Shown here: positions 27,901-38,698 of the stretch, one piece after another | Layout: each line of letters starts with the position of its first letter | Numbering within the stretch: the first letter of the stretch is position 1 | Assembly: GCA_018292915.2 (NCBI GenBank) | Contig: JACVVK020000489.1 | Location: 408,720 to 472,719 of the forward strand | Reading direction: 5' to 3' | Source of the DNA: Batillaria attramentaria | Lineage: Eukaryota; Mollusca; Gastropoda; Batillariidae | Length of the DNA stretch: 64,000 bases | The notes under the pieces: generated by a model | What the model saw: the letters and a program-made list of their open reading frames with translations, nothing else | Told to the model about the DNA's origin: nothing | Database searches by the model: none | Position numbers and translations under genes: made by a program

Positions 27901-28038
27901 CTTTTAAGGTATGGAATCCCAGAGCCGTCCTTGTCATCAGTATTAATCAGGCAAGCAATTTTGGCACCAGAATCATTTTCGGCTCCCAGCACCGGCCCAC
28001 AGAAGTGTGATTCATTACAACCCAGCACAGTTGCATGA
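18712..28038 (+). CDS. NAGS: N-acetylglutamate synthase, mitochondrial (13 exons, 531 aa)
   Basis: Coding exons: 18712-18920, 19728-19842, 20310-20426, 21296-21406, 21782-21903, 23560-23845, 24319-24418, 25407-25500, 25672-25749, 26571-26655, 26885-26979, 27306-27359, 27909-28038. They total 1596 nt with every phase consistent; stop TGA at 28036. NAGS makes N-acetylglutamate from acetyl-CoA and glutamate, the cofactor of carbamoyl-phosphate synthetase I in mitochondria. Residues 1-90 are basic and hydroxylated, as in a targeting peptide. The amino-acid-kinase-like domain spans about 90-330 (IGTDPKEARFWLKQF, PIIPAFGETTAGQILPL, NCSGGFKDERQQVIANVNLP). The NAT acetyltransferase domain follows from about 360 (YTAAAVILKL, GEGTGEILWDAI, FWRSRGSNPVNQWYF). 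The length matches vertebrate NAGS (about 534). The ATG has an in-frame upstream stop, but CCTTTACCCAG just before it could be a splice acceptor. The donors GTCTGT (after 19842) and GTTGGT (after 21903) are weak. Confidence 0.94.
20688..20744 (+). mobile_element. SINE-A 3' fragment in NAGS intron 3
   Basis: CATGTGGTGGAAAAGGACGT, then TAAACTCCCAAACACCCA and CCACCCTC. It is the terminal third of the family. Confidence 0.75.
21932..21964 (+). repeat. (GT)n in NAGS intron 5
   Basis: Short (GT)n about 30 bp downstream of the exon 5 donor. Confidence 0.9.
22321..22470. mobile_element. Fold-back element in NAGS intron 5
   Basis: An inverted repeat with arms of about 58 bp starts CCCCATCAAGCTGTGGGATA (22334) and its complement ends at 22458. 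Weaker pairing extends to about 22324 and 22468. The arms differ by two swapped bases and one indel, with only a few unpaired central bases. One arm recurs at 58081-58158, so this is a dispersed family. Confidence 0.8.
22471..23559. other. Rest of NAGS intron 5
   Basis: No exon was recognised. A short palindrome, TTCTTTCTTTCTGAAAGAAA (about 23356-23378), is flanked by inverted AAAAAGGTT/AACCTTTTT, forming a small hairpin. Confidence 0.5.
24513..25170. repeat. 66-bp minisatellite, 10 copies, NAGS intron 7
   Basis: The unit starts TAAGTGTGGAAGACTTGAAG and recurs every 66 bp with almost no divergence. Because 66 is divisible by three, the antisense strand stays open for 313 codons with a repeated 22-residue unit. 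I regard that frame as a by-product of the repeat. The array starts 94 bp after the exon 7 donor. Confidence 0.97.
27048..27112 (-). mobile_element. SINE-A fragment in NAGS intron 11
   Basis: GGTTAACATCCTTTTCCACC, then ACATACAGGTGAT. It is the inverted tail of the family. Confidence 0.65.
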
Positions 28039-28923
28039 TTTTTGATGATGATGTTGAATAATGAATCTCGGGGTATGTGTGCCAGTATTTCAGCAAGTTT
28101 GTTGAAGATGATGATACGGTCATTTTCATTGACATACCGGTAAATTACAAGCTTTCTTTGGATAAACAGCACTTGACACTTCATAAGCACCTGATGTATG
28201 TTTTTTGGTTTTCCCCAAGGGATCATATTGCATCTGTCTGTATTGAGCAGCTGGACTTCAGAACAATGAGCGACCAGTGCTGTTATGCTAGCAATCTGCC
28301 ACAAGATAATCGGCAGCCTTGACACACGGTCTGCAGTATTTTTGAGAATTGCACAGTCTAAACCTGCTCTCAGACTTCATGGTCACGTACTGCAAATGCT
28401 TGGTTGTGAACTTTGAGCTTTGCTGAAAAGTGGAAAAGCAGTCATGACTCGCAACAGCTTACTGATAAAAGATGTGTGGACCAAGGTTTTAGCAGAGGCA
28501 CTAACTGTCTTGACTCACAAGGGAACAATCTATGCTGCCTTGGAGTTGAGAATCTTTTTTCAGTGCCTTACTGTGCAAATTGCTTTTCTGCTGTTATTGC
28601 ATACACATTCTAAATTAAGCAAGTTTGGTTGTCTGAGAGAGAGAAGTCTTAGCTAACATTCCATTCTTTTCTCAGGCTTGATTGCATTTTACATTATGTT
28701 TGTGTTTTCTTTGTTTTTTCTTGTGATGAGTATTTATAATCCAGTCATTCTGCCGGCAAATGCATTTTTCATATGGTAGACTTTGGGAGATGACTTTTCC
28801 CCTTTCTTCTTTCATTTTGCACAACTGTATTTCATATTACATGTATTCTCAATTGTGGATGGGCATTATTATATCCAGTGAATTTATCTTTCTCCTTATT
28901 ATGACATTTAAAGTCTTTTTATG

Positions 28924-28929
28924 ATTAAA
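28924..28929 (+). promoter_or_regulatory. Candidate NAGS poly(A) signal
   Basis: ATTAAA, the common variant signal, about 890 bp after the stop. It would give a 3' UTR of about 0.9 kb. No transcript evidence is available. Confidence 0.3.
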
Positions 28930-30053
28930 GTACTTGATGATACATCTGCAGGTAATCTGTCCAGCTATTTTGCAAAGGGTTGTATAACATCCATTTCAGT
29001 TATTAATGAATTTCATACATTGTTTGATGTTACTTTGAGCATGTACATGCAATTTATGTTTCCACATTGAGATTTTTTTGAACAAATGAAATCAAAAATA
29101 GTTCAGCCTTTAGGCACTTCGGTCATACATATACATTTTGAGCTCTTTTTTGTTTTGTGAAATTTTGACAATTTCTTATAGCTGATACACCTGAGAAAGC
29201 TGGCAGCCCCTCTAGCTCTGTGCAATTACGCTCTGTGGATGTACGCCTATCATCCATTGAAACTGAAATTCCAAACAGGATGAAATAATACTTTGGGAAG
29301 CCGTTTACTGTATTGCTGTTTTTCTGGTGGTAGAGGAGAGAGACATGCTTATGAATATTGCGAAGATGAAAAACAACAACACTCTTAGGTGAACAATACA
29401 TGTAGCACTATGTTCAAAACCATCACATTCTGGCACCTGCATGTGGGTGTTTTTGCACCAGCATTGACATAACCAGTCAGAGCAGACAAAGCCAATCCTG
29501 GCAAAGCTTATTCAGCTAATCCCTGCACTTGGGAGTTCAACAGCAAATGACTGCCACAAGTGCACCAGCTGTATGGGTGTGCTTATCTGATCAATCCAGC
29601 GAGGCTGTGTAGATATTCTGACGTGCTGATTTAGTGATTGTGGCATATAACTTGTGCATGTACAATACTTATAACTTGTGTATTATGTGTACTGCATTTT
29701 AGTGTTGCTGTGTACTAGCTGTCTTCCTTTGGAAAAACATGAGAAAGAAATTATTAAATTTCAAAATGCACTGTCCACACATCTCAAGCAAAAAGAACAA
29801 ACAGTAAACTTCAGAAAAAAATCCACTTTAATGTTTTGCCCACTGAGTTTCAGATCCCTTCTTTCAGTTATAGCAGGTTACAGCAAAACCATCGCAGAAA
29901 AAGGCCTCACAAAGTATACATAAAATTCACACCATGTGCTAACAATATCCCAAGGCAGGCCATACCATACCCAGTGCATATAAATCTCCCACTGTTTGTG
30001 CGCAAGTCTGGTCATGTGCAGAATCAATTTAACTACAAACAACCCAAACATCA

Positions 30054-30145
30054 TTAACTCTTTGACGATGGAGCGCAATTTCTGACACGCGATTTCCTAT
30101 AGGAAATCGTGTGTCAGAAATTGCGCTCCGTCGTCAAAGAGTTAA
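30054..30145. mobile_element. 92-bp near-perfect hairpin bounded by TTAA
   Basis: The arms are 46 bp and run from TTAACTCTTTGACGATGG to its complement ending in GAGTTAA. They differ at only two places, and in plus-strand RNA both would be G:U pairs. TTAA at both ends suggests a piggyBac-type MITE, or a remnant consisting only of its inverted ends. It lies in the shared 3' region of NAGS and the membrane-protein gene. Confidence 0.75.
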
Positions 30146-30442
30146 GGCACAAAACCCAAATAAAACATTCTGCAGACTATCATCAGAGATACTTGCATAA
30201 AATGTTGCACACTGGTGTAGAACAACTTCTGCTGCCTAAGAGTGGTCATCCATGTCTTTGACATGTATAGTTCTAAAAACAACTCTTCAGGGGGGATTGG
30301 AAAAAGGGCAGGAGCTGTATGGTCATCAACTAAAAGTGTAAAACAATCATTCAGATTCTATAATATACACAATATACTTTGAACAAGTATAACTGTGGAT
30401 TGTGGAATGACTGGTGCAATAAGTTTGCTGGATTAATCGCCC

Positions 30443-30473
<31 letters not shown>

Positions 30474-30996
30474 TACCTGGACATAGTTAACTGATGTCCG
30501 GGCATACAAACACATACATTACCCCTACATATCAACAAACCAACATCAATGCATTATAAATAAATAAACTACACTTCCTACAAGTAGTTTGTAATAATGT
30601 GAATGAGTGGCAAAACTCAAACACACTATTCAACTACAAATATCAATTCAAGGACAGTGACTTTCAAATAAAATGCTTAAAATGGCAGCAAAACAATACA
30701 AATCATATCACCTCATGCATTAATGGAATTCCCACTAAGTAGATTGTTTAAAAGCTGAACATTTAAATATATAATCTAGTGCACCCCTCATATGCACGCA
30801 CGATTTTCTTCAATCATCAACAAAAGGATATACATTACCGATGATCCATGATAATACAGACCAATGATCTGTAGCGAAGACAACTGCAAGTCTACAATGT
30901 TCACATAAAAATGTATGTAAACACTGCACCAACATGCAAGTAGTCTGCACACTAAACTGAACACCTTATTTTAGCACAAAATTAACATTTGATGTC

Positions 30997-33900
30997 TCAG
31001 TGCTGGTCAGGCTCCACGTTAAGAAGTTTCCGAGCGAGTCGGTCAAGGCCGATGTAGCTGAGAACGTTCATGTCCCGCTCACTGACCTTTGGCTGGAAGA
31101 TGGTGAAGAAGAGGCCCACGATACAGGCTGTGTACAGGATAAACTCCAGCCGTGTAAAAAGCTCGTTCACGCTCACTGCAAACGGAAGAGACACAGATCA
31201 GTACTTATGAAACACTTAACACAACGCATACAACAGGAACCCAGGGCTTCAGTGGGAACTATTATGGGACATATGTCCTGGTTGACTGAAAAAGCATGGG
31301 ACATTTGTCCTGGATGTACTTCTGCCTCGGTTAGAAAATCATCAGACATTTTGAAAATGAATCGGTCTATGAACGATGTCTGATGTGGATATGAATTTAA
31401 GCCCTGGGAACCTATTAGCCTGTCCTATTCGTGACACCAAATAATTATGGAAGACTGGCGGCTCAGTAAATGCATTATTTGTTCTTGTGAACCCTTAGAA
31501 TAAAAGAAAGAAAGACTGAGTTAGAATGACATCTTATGCTACTGCACAAATGGAAAAAAACAACCAAAACATAAAAATGTTGACAGCAGAAAACCAGAAG
31601 AAAGGAAAATCCCTATGCACATAATATAATATAAACCAGTTTTTCAAAACAATTACACGAATGTAGGCACAGAAGTCTTGACAAAGATCTTTAAAAATAT
31701 GTAACGTCTGATTTTACACGAAGGCTCTGTCATGTTGCATCGCACTACTGCTTCCAGCTGCTGCTGAACCGTGCTGCAGTGAAGTGTTATTGTAATGTTT
31801 TGCAGACACAGTGTGGTACCGCTTCTCGCAGGGAGTTGAGTGAGTGACTAAGTACGAGTGAGTGGCAGTAACCTAAACTGGTCTCAGCTCATTAATAAAG
31901 TGCCCATTGGGGCATAGTGTGGCATCATGGCCTGATTGAAATCTTATTACATAATGGTGAGCGTGCAGGGGGACTTGGACACCAACCCCACATTAGAAGT
32001 TTGTTAGCATATATATTGGTTTTGTGGTTGTCGTTTTCATCTTACCTTTCTTGATGTTGAGGTGAACAGTGCCTGAATCCAGACCATCTTTGAAATAGAT
32101 GTAATGGCCCCCAGCAAACAGCATGGCCCCCAGGATGACAGCGATAATGTCCGGCCGCAGCGCATTGCCGACGAAAAACACATTCTCCACGACCTGCGCC
32201 CACAGCATGAAGACAGCGACCGTCAAGGTGTCATACATGGAAAGCAGACTGAAAATGAGATGAAGTAACGTCACAGACAGCACGCACGCCACGACCACCA
32301 GCACAGCCGCCACCAGGAGACCTTGAGACAAGGTCATGGCAAGAATGACAGCCGAGACTGTTGCACAGACCACCGCCGAAAGTATCGTGCTCTGACCTCT
32401 CAGTGACACAGTTACGCTGCTGTCGTAGAGGTGTTTGATTGACAGGTTCCGCACCAAGAAGAAGAGAGACGCAAGGACGCGGAGCAGTGCTATCCTGTCG
32501 AAGAAGAGGCTGAAGTCAGCAGTGAGCAGTGCCGTCCCCAAGGACATAGCGACGACAGCGCCGATCTTGAAAGAGTCGGTGGATATCCCTGCCGCCAGCA
32601 ATAGCAAGAGAATACACAGGCTGGGTTCCTGAGCACCATACGTCACAGAGGCTGCCGTGTCGTGACGCCACAAGCGGTAGTCGGTGAGGAAGACGCCACA
32701 AGCGTGGGCTGCCACAGCAACAATGACGGCCTCACGATTAGTGGAGGAGGATGAGAAACTGAGATTGCCCACCCTAAAGACGACGGCTGCAGCCCCGACT
32801 TGCAACAACGCCAGAATGAGAGTGGCAAGTGCTGGGGAGATGCCGCTGTGGCTTCCCATGACCATCTGGCTCACATCCTTCTGGATGAAGGTGGAAAAGA
32901 AGTTGACGGTGATAGTAGCCGCCACCATGCCCATGCCCCATAGTGGAGGGTTCTCCTTCTCTCTGCAAATGATGCACATATTAACTGATCTATAGTCTTC
33001 TGTGTGTCTAGTAAATTACACTGTACACAAATCTTTTTAGTTGCTGGAGAAACCCCCAATGTGATATTTAATATGATGTCTTCTACAAAAGTTTACCGTG
33101 AACAGTCCCATTTAACAAGTACTGAATCCATTTATCTACTTACCCTAGCTATCGCTATAAATCACTTTGTGATACTTACCTGATGATAATAATAATGAGT
33201 ATTGTACAGGCGCTTTACCCAATTTCATGAATCGGCTCAAAGCACCGCGAACTGAACCCAACACGCACGCTCACATGAAGCACACGCATATCTGATGCTA
33301 GACACACACACACTTGGCAGTATGTTGTACAACTATACCCAATGTATGCATGAAGGAATTTTTACTTACGTTTCACCGACTGCAGACATAACTTTCTTCA
33401 GTGTGTCTGGGAGACCACGCTCTGTTCACAGAAAAATAAATACATGTAAACATGTACACCCAATGAAGATCCAGAAATGAAAATAAAAGACCCTCGTCTT
33501 GCTGAATTAATTTGTATTACGCTGAAAAAGTCATTTAGGTGGTCCGGAATTTTCCGGGTTCAGAACTACCAGGGTTAATTCCTCGAGGCAAGTTTACTCT
33601 CATTTTAGTCACTGGTTTTCACAATGCGGTCTTGTTCAAGGAGTGTTCTACAAGTGATGTATAAGTGATGTGTAGATACATATGTCACGGTTGACTGGAG
33701 ACACACCCCAGCTGTGTCCTTTTCATGGGCTGATTATTATGTAACAGTTAAACCCTGGGTAGAAGTTAGAGAAGAAGACACACTGTACAAACCTAAAGTT
33801 ATGGTATATGCTACACACGAGTAAGCTTTGGCGTTCAAACTGATAGACATGGCTTCAAACAATAGAGTACCTAGTGAGACACTACAGAGTTGCCTTTGAA

Positions 33901-34306
33901 CATAGCTATAACATCAGTTGTATCCAAGGATAGATCTGTCAAGTTGTCGCAGTGGCAAATGAGTGGTATCACTGTTGTTTTGAATGGACCAGTTCAAACA
34001 GGCCATGGATATCCAGCAGGCTTTGATGTTACTAAGTAAGTTTTTTTTCTTTTAGTTGCGTGATTAAAAAAAAAGAAGAAGAAGTGTAGATAGGGCCCTT
34101 TTTATGTGTAGAAGATGTCAATGGCAAGACAATTAATTCATGCCTAGACACATATTGCCTAAGGGAAAAAAAAAAGGGAGGGGGGATGGTGAACATTCAC
34201 ATACTTGCCCCAAACCCCGTGTTACACAGTGTAGTTCAATCTTGATAAATGGTTAGATAAATATACACTCACCCATTCCTCCCAGAATACCCCAAGGTAA
34301 AGTCAT
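30997..34306 (-). CDS. Uncharacterised multi-pass membrane protein (4 exons, 393 aa)
   Basis: Coding exons on the minus strand: 34306-34273, 33421-33370, 32962-32046, 31175-30997. They total 1182 nt with matching phases and GT/AG junctions; stop TGA at 30999-30997. The start reads MTLPWGILGG, followed by ERGLPDTLKKVMSAVGETEK across exons 1-3. The large exon encodes about ten hydrophobic segments (near residues 41-55, 71-91, 107-122, 142-154, 160-178, 184-198, 221-240, 244-268, 274-292, 301-319). The last exon adds one more (about 344-361) and a soluble tail ending NVEPDQH. There is no signal peptide. I do not recognise the family. The ten-helix pattern with paired hydrophobic blocks resembles drug/metabolite or nucleotide-sugar transporters, but no diagnostic motif supports that. 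Function unknown. Confidence 0.85.
31242..31406. mobile_element. Short MITE with CAGGGCTT termini in an intron
   Basis: The ends CAGGGCTT...AAGCCCTG are inverted. GGAACC flanks both sides directly (31236-31241 and 31407-31412), consistent with a target duplication. The termini resemble hAT elements, although a 6-bp match is shorter than the usual 8. It lies in the last intron of the membrane-protein gene. Confidence 0.55.
33187..33290 (-). mobile_element. SINE-B 3' fragment in an intron
   Basis: (AAT)n, then GAGTATTGTACAGGCGCTTT and the inverted SINE-B body to the GTGTGCTTCA region. It is in the intron between exons 2 and 3 of the membrane-protein gene. Confidence 0.8.
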
Positions 34307-36134
34307 GGTCTCTTAGCTTATCCCTCCTGCCTTCTCAAACCGCTGCTTGTTTCAAACTACATGTACTAGCATCTGCATGCAAATCAGTTTGTACATGTAC
34401 ACCAGCTGCTGCTTACAATATGTCCATCAGACTAAAAACAGAGTCAATAATCCCTTGTCAATATTTTTGTCAATACCAGTCCACATCCCAGGCGTTAGCA
34501 TGCATATGAGTACACTACTATACACAGATACAGTTTGTAAAGCACAGCTGGTGTATATAATCATCTGTGTCGTAAATTGCCACGACACCTCCCCATTGAT
34601 CCTGTTGTATGTAAGCTATTATTTTGAAGGCAATGTTCTCTGACATTAACCCCATATATTCAAGACATTATTGTGATGTGAAGCATACCCCACTGGTAAA
34701 CAGAGAAAGTGTCACTACTAAACTGCACAAATGTGAGGCTTAGTAAGCCTTAGGAGGAGTCAGATTTTGGTGAGAATATTCATGGTCGTGGTAACTGGTA
34801 TATAATCCCACAGATACTGAACGAGAATCCCTTGCCTAGATGAAGAACAAATAAGTGCTTTTTTTGCTCTTGCTCAGACTGATACAAACATTAACTACAC
34901 CACAGCCACACCAGGATGAAACAGCAGATACAGTGTACAGTGACTGTGTGGATCAAAAAAAAGTCTGTCACTCAGCCTGAGTGACTGACTATCAGTGAAA
35001 CACGTATCAGTCATGAGCGGATACATCTACAATAGTGTCTACTATATTTGCCCGGAAACCGTCAGTCGACCAGTCAACAAATCATGCGTGAATCAGAACA
35101 AACTTGTAATGCTTAACTAGTACGGAAATATGCAGAGACCTGGCGTCTGTCAAGTTTCCAACTTACCCCCAAACGACCCCCGTTTCATGTTCTGTGAAAG
35201 CCAAATATTATAATTATATATCAATTAAGTTTGCCACGAATAGACTAATGTCGCTGTTACAAATAATTACGAGCAACACATGACTGTGCGGTCAGTAACG
35301 GAATGTCACCGTCTACGTGTCGGTCCCTACGCAGTAGGTGAGTACGTCACTGATTTAAGCAGCGCAAAGCTGTGGTGCATTGTGACGGTGGAGTCCTCGC
35401 CGGCTTTCAAAGCCACCGACAGGTATTCATTCGTTCTGTTAACACGACGCCGCGGCAGGTGTGTATATATATTTATGTACCTGTGTATGACGACGACACA
35501 TATTCCCGGTCTGTTTGAGAAGCTGCCTCACAGGGTCGAAGCGGATCGTCTCAGCCGCAGACACGCCAAATCTGTCCCCGGCATGCGTGTCGCCAAGAGA
35601 GGAAGAGTTTCTTCCCTTCGATCGAACCTATCCTTTCCTGTACTGTTCACGCTCCGCCGGGCGTTTCGTGTATCTCGCATGTTTCGCAGTCGACTAGAGC
35701 TAGAGGGCCGACGCTACGGCGTAGTACGCAGTTATCCGCAAAGAGGATGTGACTAGAAAGTTGAAAATAATTTGCGTGTGTAGGAAGATGCGCAGTAAGC
35801 AGACTCTACTGACGGCCGTCGGTGCAAACTGAAACCACCAGACTCTAACCACTTTGACTGTCGTATCTAGTTTATACAAATCAGTCATCACTGATACGGC
35901 GCCCGGTACGCCGCGGCAACGAAGCGGTGACTCCGCGTCAGATACACAGACAACATTAAAACTGATAAAATCGAATAAATTACTGAAATAAACTGAATTT
36001 AGTTTCAGTTAAAAATCGAATAAACTCAGTTCTGAAATAGGCTGATTTTTTCCCCCCACTTTCCCGGCAGATCAGTTCAAGTTGAGGATTTAAACCAGGC
36101 TGTTTGCACAGACTCAGTGACAGTGCGCCGGGAC

Positions 36135-36138
<4 letters not shown>
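34307..36138. other. 5' flank of the membrane-protein gene
   Basis: A possible upstream exon on the minus strand ends GGGTCGTTTGGGG before a strong donor GTAAGT near 35165; it could be 5' UTR. A 158-codon plus-strand frame at 35280-35756 has no domain and no splice context, so it is not called. The remainder is unassigned. Confidence 0.4.
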
Positions 36139-36175
<37 letters not shown>

Positions 36176-36187
36176 GTGTGCGCGCGC

Positions 36188-36241
<54 letters not shown>

Positions 36242-36293
36242 CAGTGTGTGTCAGTGTGTCAGTGTGTGTGCGGCCGGTGTGCCGCGCTTATCA

Positions 36294-36355
<62 letters not shown>

Positions 36356-36439
36356 CAGAGAGAGACAGAGACAGAGACAGGCAGACAAGGCTGGTGAGTG
36401 TGTCGGTGTGTGTGCGTGAGAGAGAGACAGACACGGCCG

Positions 36440-36517
<78 letters not shown>

Positions 36518-36578
36518 CGGTGTGTGTGTGTGTGTGTGTGAGTGATAGAGGGAGACGGACAGACTGACAGCAGTAGTC

Positions 36579-36641
<63 letters not shown>
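36139..36641 (+). repeat. Cluster of (TG)n arrays with CGGTGAGTG interruptions
   Basis: Four long (TG)n tracts are separated by short GACAGAGACAG and GGCCGGTGAGTG spacers. The spacers resemble each other, so the cluster itself looks duplicated. Open frames here are artefacts. Confidence 0.9.
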
Positions 36642-36644
<3 letters not shown>

Positions 36645-36699
36645 ATCGGTGCGCGAGCACGCGTGGCCACGCACTTGAAAATCATCACAATGTGTACAA

Positions 36700-38640
36700 C
36701 TGGACAAACACCGTGACACACAAAAATATTCGTCAGTTACGCGGTTGCTAGGCAGCTCATATTCGAGCATCAGTAATTTTTATTCTGGCATTTCGTCTGC
36801 CTGAGACACATGTATCATGACACATCGCCGGCACGATTCTCAGTAAATATCCACGCAGCGCCCGTCTGCTTAGCGTCAAGTTTTGTACGGGGTCTCGTCA
36901 CGTTTTTTTCCCGCGAGACCCAAAGGGCAGAAGTAACCTAGCCCGAAGACAAATCGTTAATGCAGTTGGTCAGCAGTACACCCTCGAAACAACTACAGGA
37001 CTCCATTCTCTTGAGCTACGAAGGGAGGAGAAAGTGCTCACCCAGAGCGAAAAACTGAAAAGACTTGCCACCCACCCCGCCCACCAGCACCTCCAAGAAC
37101 ACACAAAGAACCGGCTGAAAAGAGGCAGCTTCAACCACCTGGCCAAACAGCTGATGAGAACACACATGGACATCCTGCCGTCCACTCCTGAAGAACAAGA
37201 GCCACTCCAAGCAGCTGAGGAATGGGACACCAACCTGGAAGGGGTGCTCCTTGTTACAGATGTTCCAGGAGTGACCAGCAAGGACGACCAGCCACAAGCC
37301 ACGCTTAGATCCCTCTCACTAGAAATGCTGGATCGGGACTACAACATGTCAGTCTGGACACACGCCTATACTGACGGGTCCGCAGACTCAGCAGTCAGGA
37401 ATGGAGGAAGCGGGATTCTCATCCGCCACCCAGATGGCCGCACCACAACAAGCTCCATGCCTGCTGGACGACTATCCACAAACTTCAGGGCTGAAGTCAA
37501 TGCTCTCCGAGAAGCTGCCAGGCTCATTGGTAGAGAATCCCCCCTGCCCACACACGTCGTCTTCCTAACTGACTGCAGATCCGTCATCCAAAGCCTGCAG
37601 TCACCCAGTGAGCAGCTGGAAAGAGACACACAGCACCTTCTAGCTGCCCTCTCACAACAGATGAAGGTTGCCGTACAGTGGATCCCTGCTCACTGTGGTC
37701 TCACAGGAAACGAAGAGGCAGACAGACTGGCCAAGTCTGGCAGCAGAAAAGAGCAACCCCAGCAGGCAGTCTCCTACACAGAAGCCAAGACTCTGGTAAA
37801 ACATCAGTACAAGACAATCTGGACGGCGCAACACAATCCCCCATCTAACGACCAGAAGCCACAGCTCCAGCGTTATGAACAGACCACCATCTTCAGACTA
37901 CGAACTGGACACTGCAGACTGCGTGCCCACCTGTGCCGCCTTGGGCTGTCACACTCACCAGACTGTCCGTGCGGAACAGCCCCTCAAACCCCGGAACACA
38001 TTCTGCAGTCCTGCCCCCTCTTCAAAGAAGCAAGGACACAACACTGGCCGAACGGAGCCACACTGGCAGAGAAACTCTGGGGCAGCAAAACAGACCTCTT
38101 GAAGACCACTGCTTATATAAAGACCACAAACCTAATCATCTGAGGCGGAGTCCAGAACAGGGAACGCAGAAGAAGAAGAAGGTCAGCAGTACAAAGCGTT
38201 CTGTTCGAAGCAGATTCCCTGGGGTCGATAGCTGAAAATAAGACGATAACAGGAAAGTCAGTTCAACCATTTCTGTTGTTTGTTTGTTTGTTTGTTTGAT
38301 TGTTTGTTTGTTTGTTTGTTGTTGTTGTTGTTGTTTTTAGTGTGTGATTTTGTCATTGTATTTTCCAGCTTGAAAAGTGACTAGCTGAATTTGAAGAACC
38401 GACCACCACTCACTTTCTACTGTATACAATATAGTGTACATCAAAACCAACCCTGATATTTTCAAACACTGAAACAACGGGTACAGTGTAAAGCATAACC
38501 TATTTTATTTTTGCGTGCACTAGTTTTCAAAACTAAACAAAACAAGCAAACAATAACAAAAAAACGTGCATGCAGATCTGTACATTGTTGGGGAGCGACA
38601 AAACAAACAAACTAAAACACGACACACATACACAAAACAC
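36700..38640 (+). repeat. Duplicated segment, copy 1 (carries an insertion)
   Basis: Sequence at about 36700-36980 and 38181-38640 matches 49320-49975 in the same orientation (for example ATTCGAGCATCAGTAATTTT, CACATCGCCGGCACGA and ACTGTATACAATATAGTGTA). The match is broken only by the 1.2-kb element at 36981-38180. It is either a segmental duplication or two copies of an undescribed repeat. Confidence 0.85.
36981..38180 (+). mobile_element. 5'-truncated non-LTR retrotransposon, RNase H end
   Basis: The element is open from its first base to the stop at 38141-38143. It begins in the connection region after the reverse transcriptase (TTGLHSLELRREEKVL). An RNase H domain follows with the acidic residues in YTDGSA, FRAEVNAL and FLTDCRSV and the WIPAHCGLTGNEEADRLAKS motif. 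A C-terminal CPCG...PEHILQSC zinc-knuckle-like stretch ends it. The short 3' UTR ends in (GAA)n. A 13-bp direct repeat, GGTCAGCAGTACA, flanks it at 36968-36980 and 38181-38193. RNase H with this C-terminus fits I/Jockey-group elements. The ORF has no internal stops, so insertion looks recent. It lacks endonuclease and RT and cannot move by itself. Confidence 0.92.
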
Positions 38641-38698
38641 ACAAAAACACAAACAACAAACAAACAAAACAAAAACAAAACGCTTTCGTTTGGCTGTT

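Larger units (their letters stand above)
28039..30996. other. Shared 3' region between convergent genes
   Basis: NAGS (plus) and the membrane-protein gene (minus) converge here. No further gene is recognised. Candidate poly(A) signals are ATTAAA at 28924-28929 (plus) and ATTAAA on the minus strand at 29832-29827. A hairpin element lies at 30054-30145 and (TC)n(AC)n at 30443-30472. Confidence 0.55.

Noticed and set aside
35280..35756. 158-codon plus-strand frame with an ATG
   Set aside because: No domain, no splice sites, and a basic, random-looking composition. It lies upstream of a minus-strand gene.
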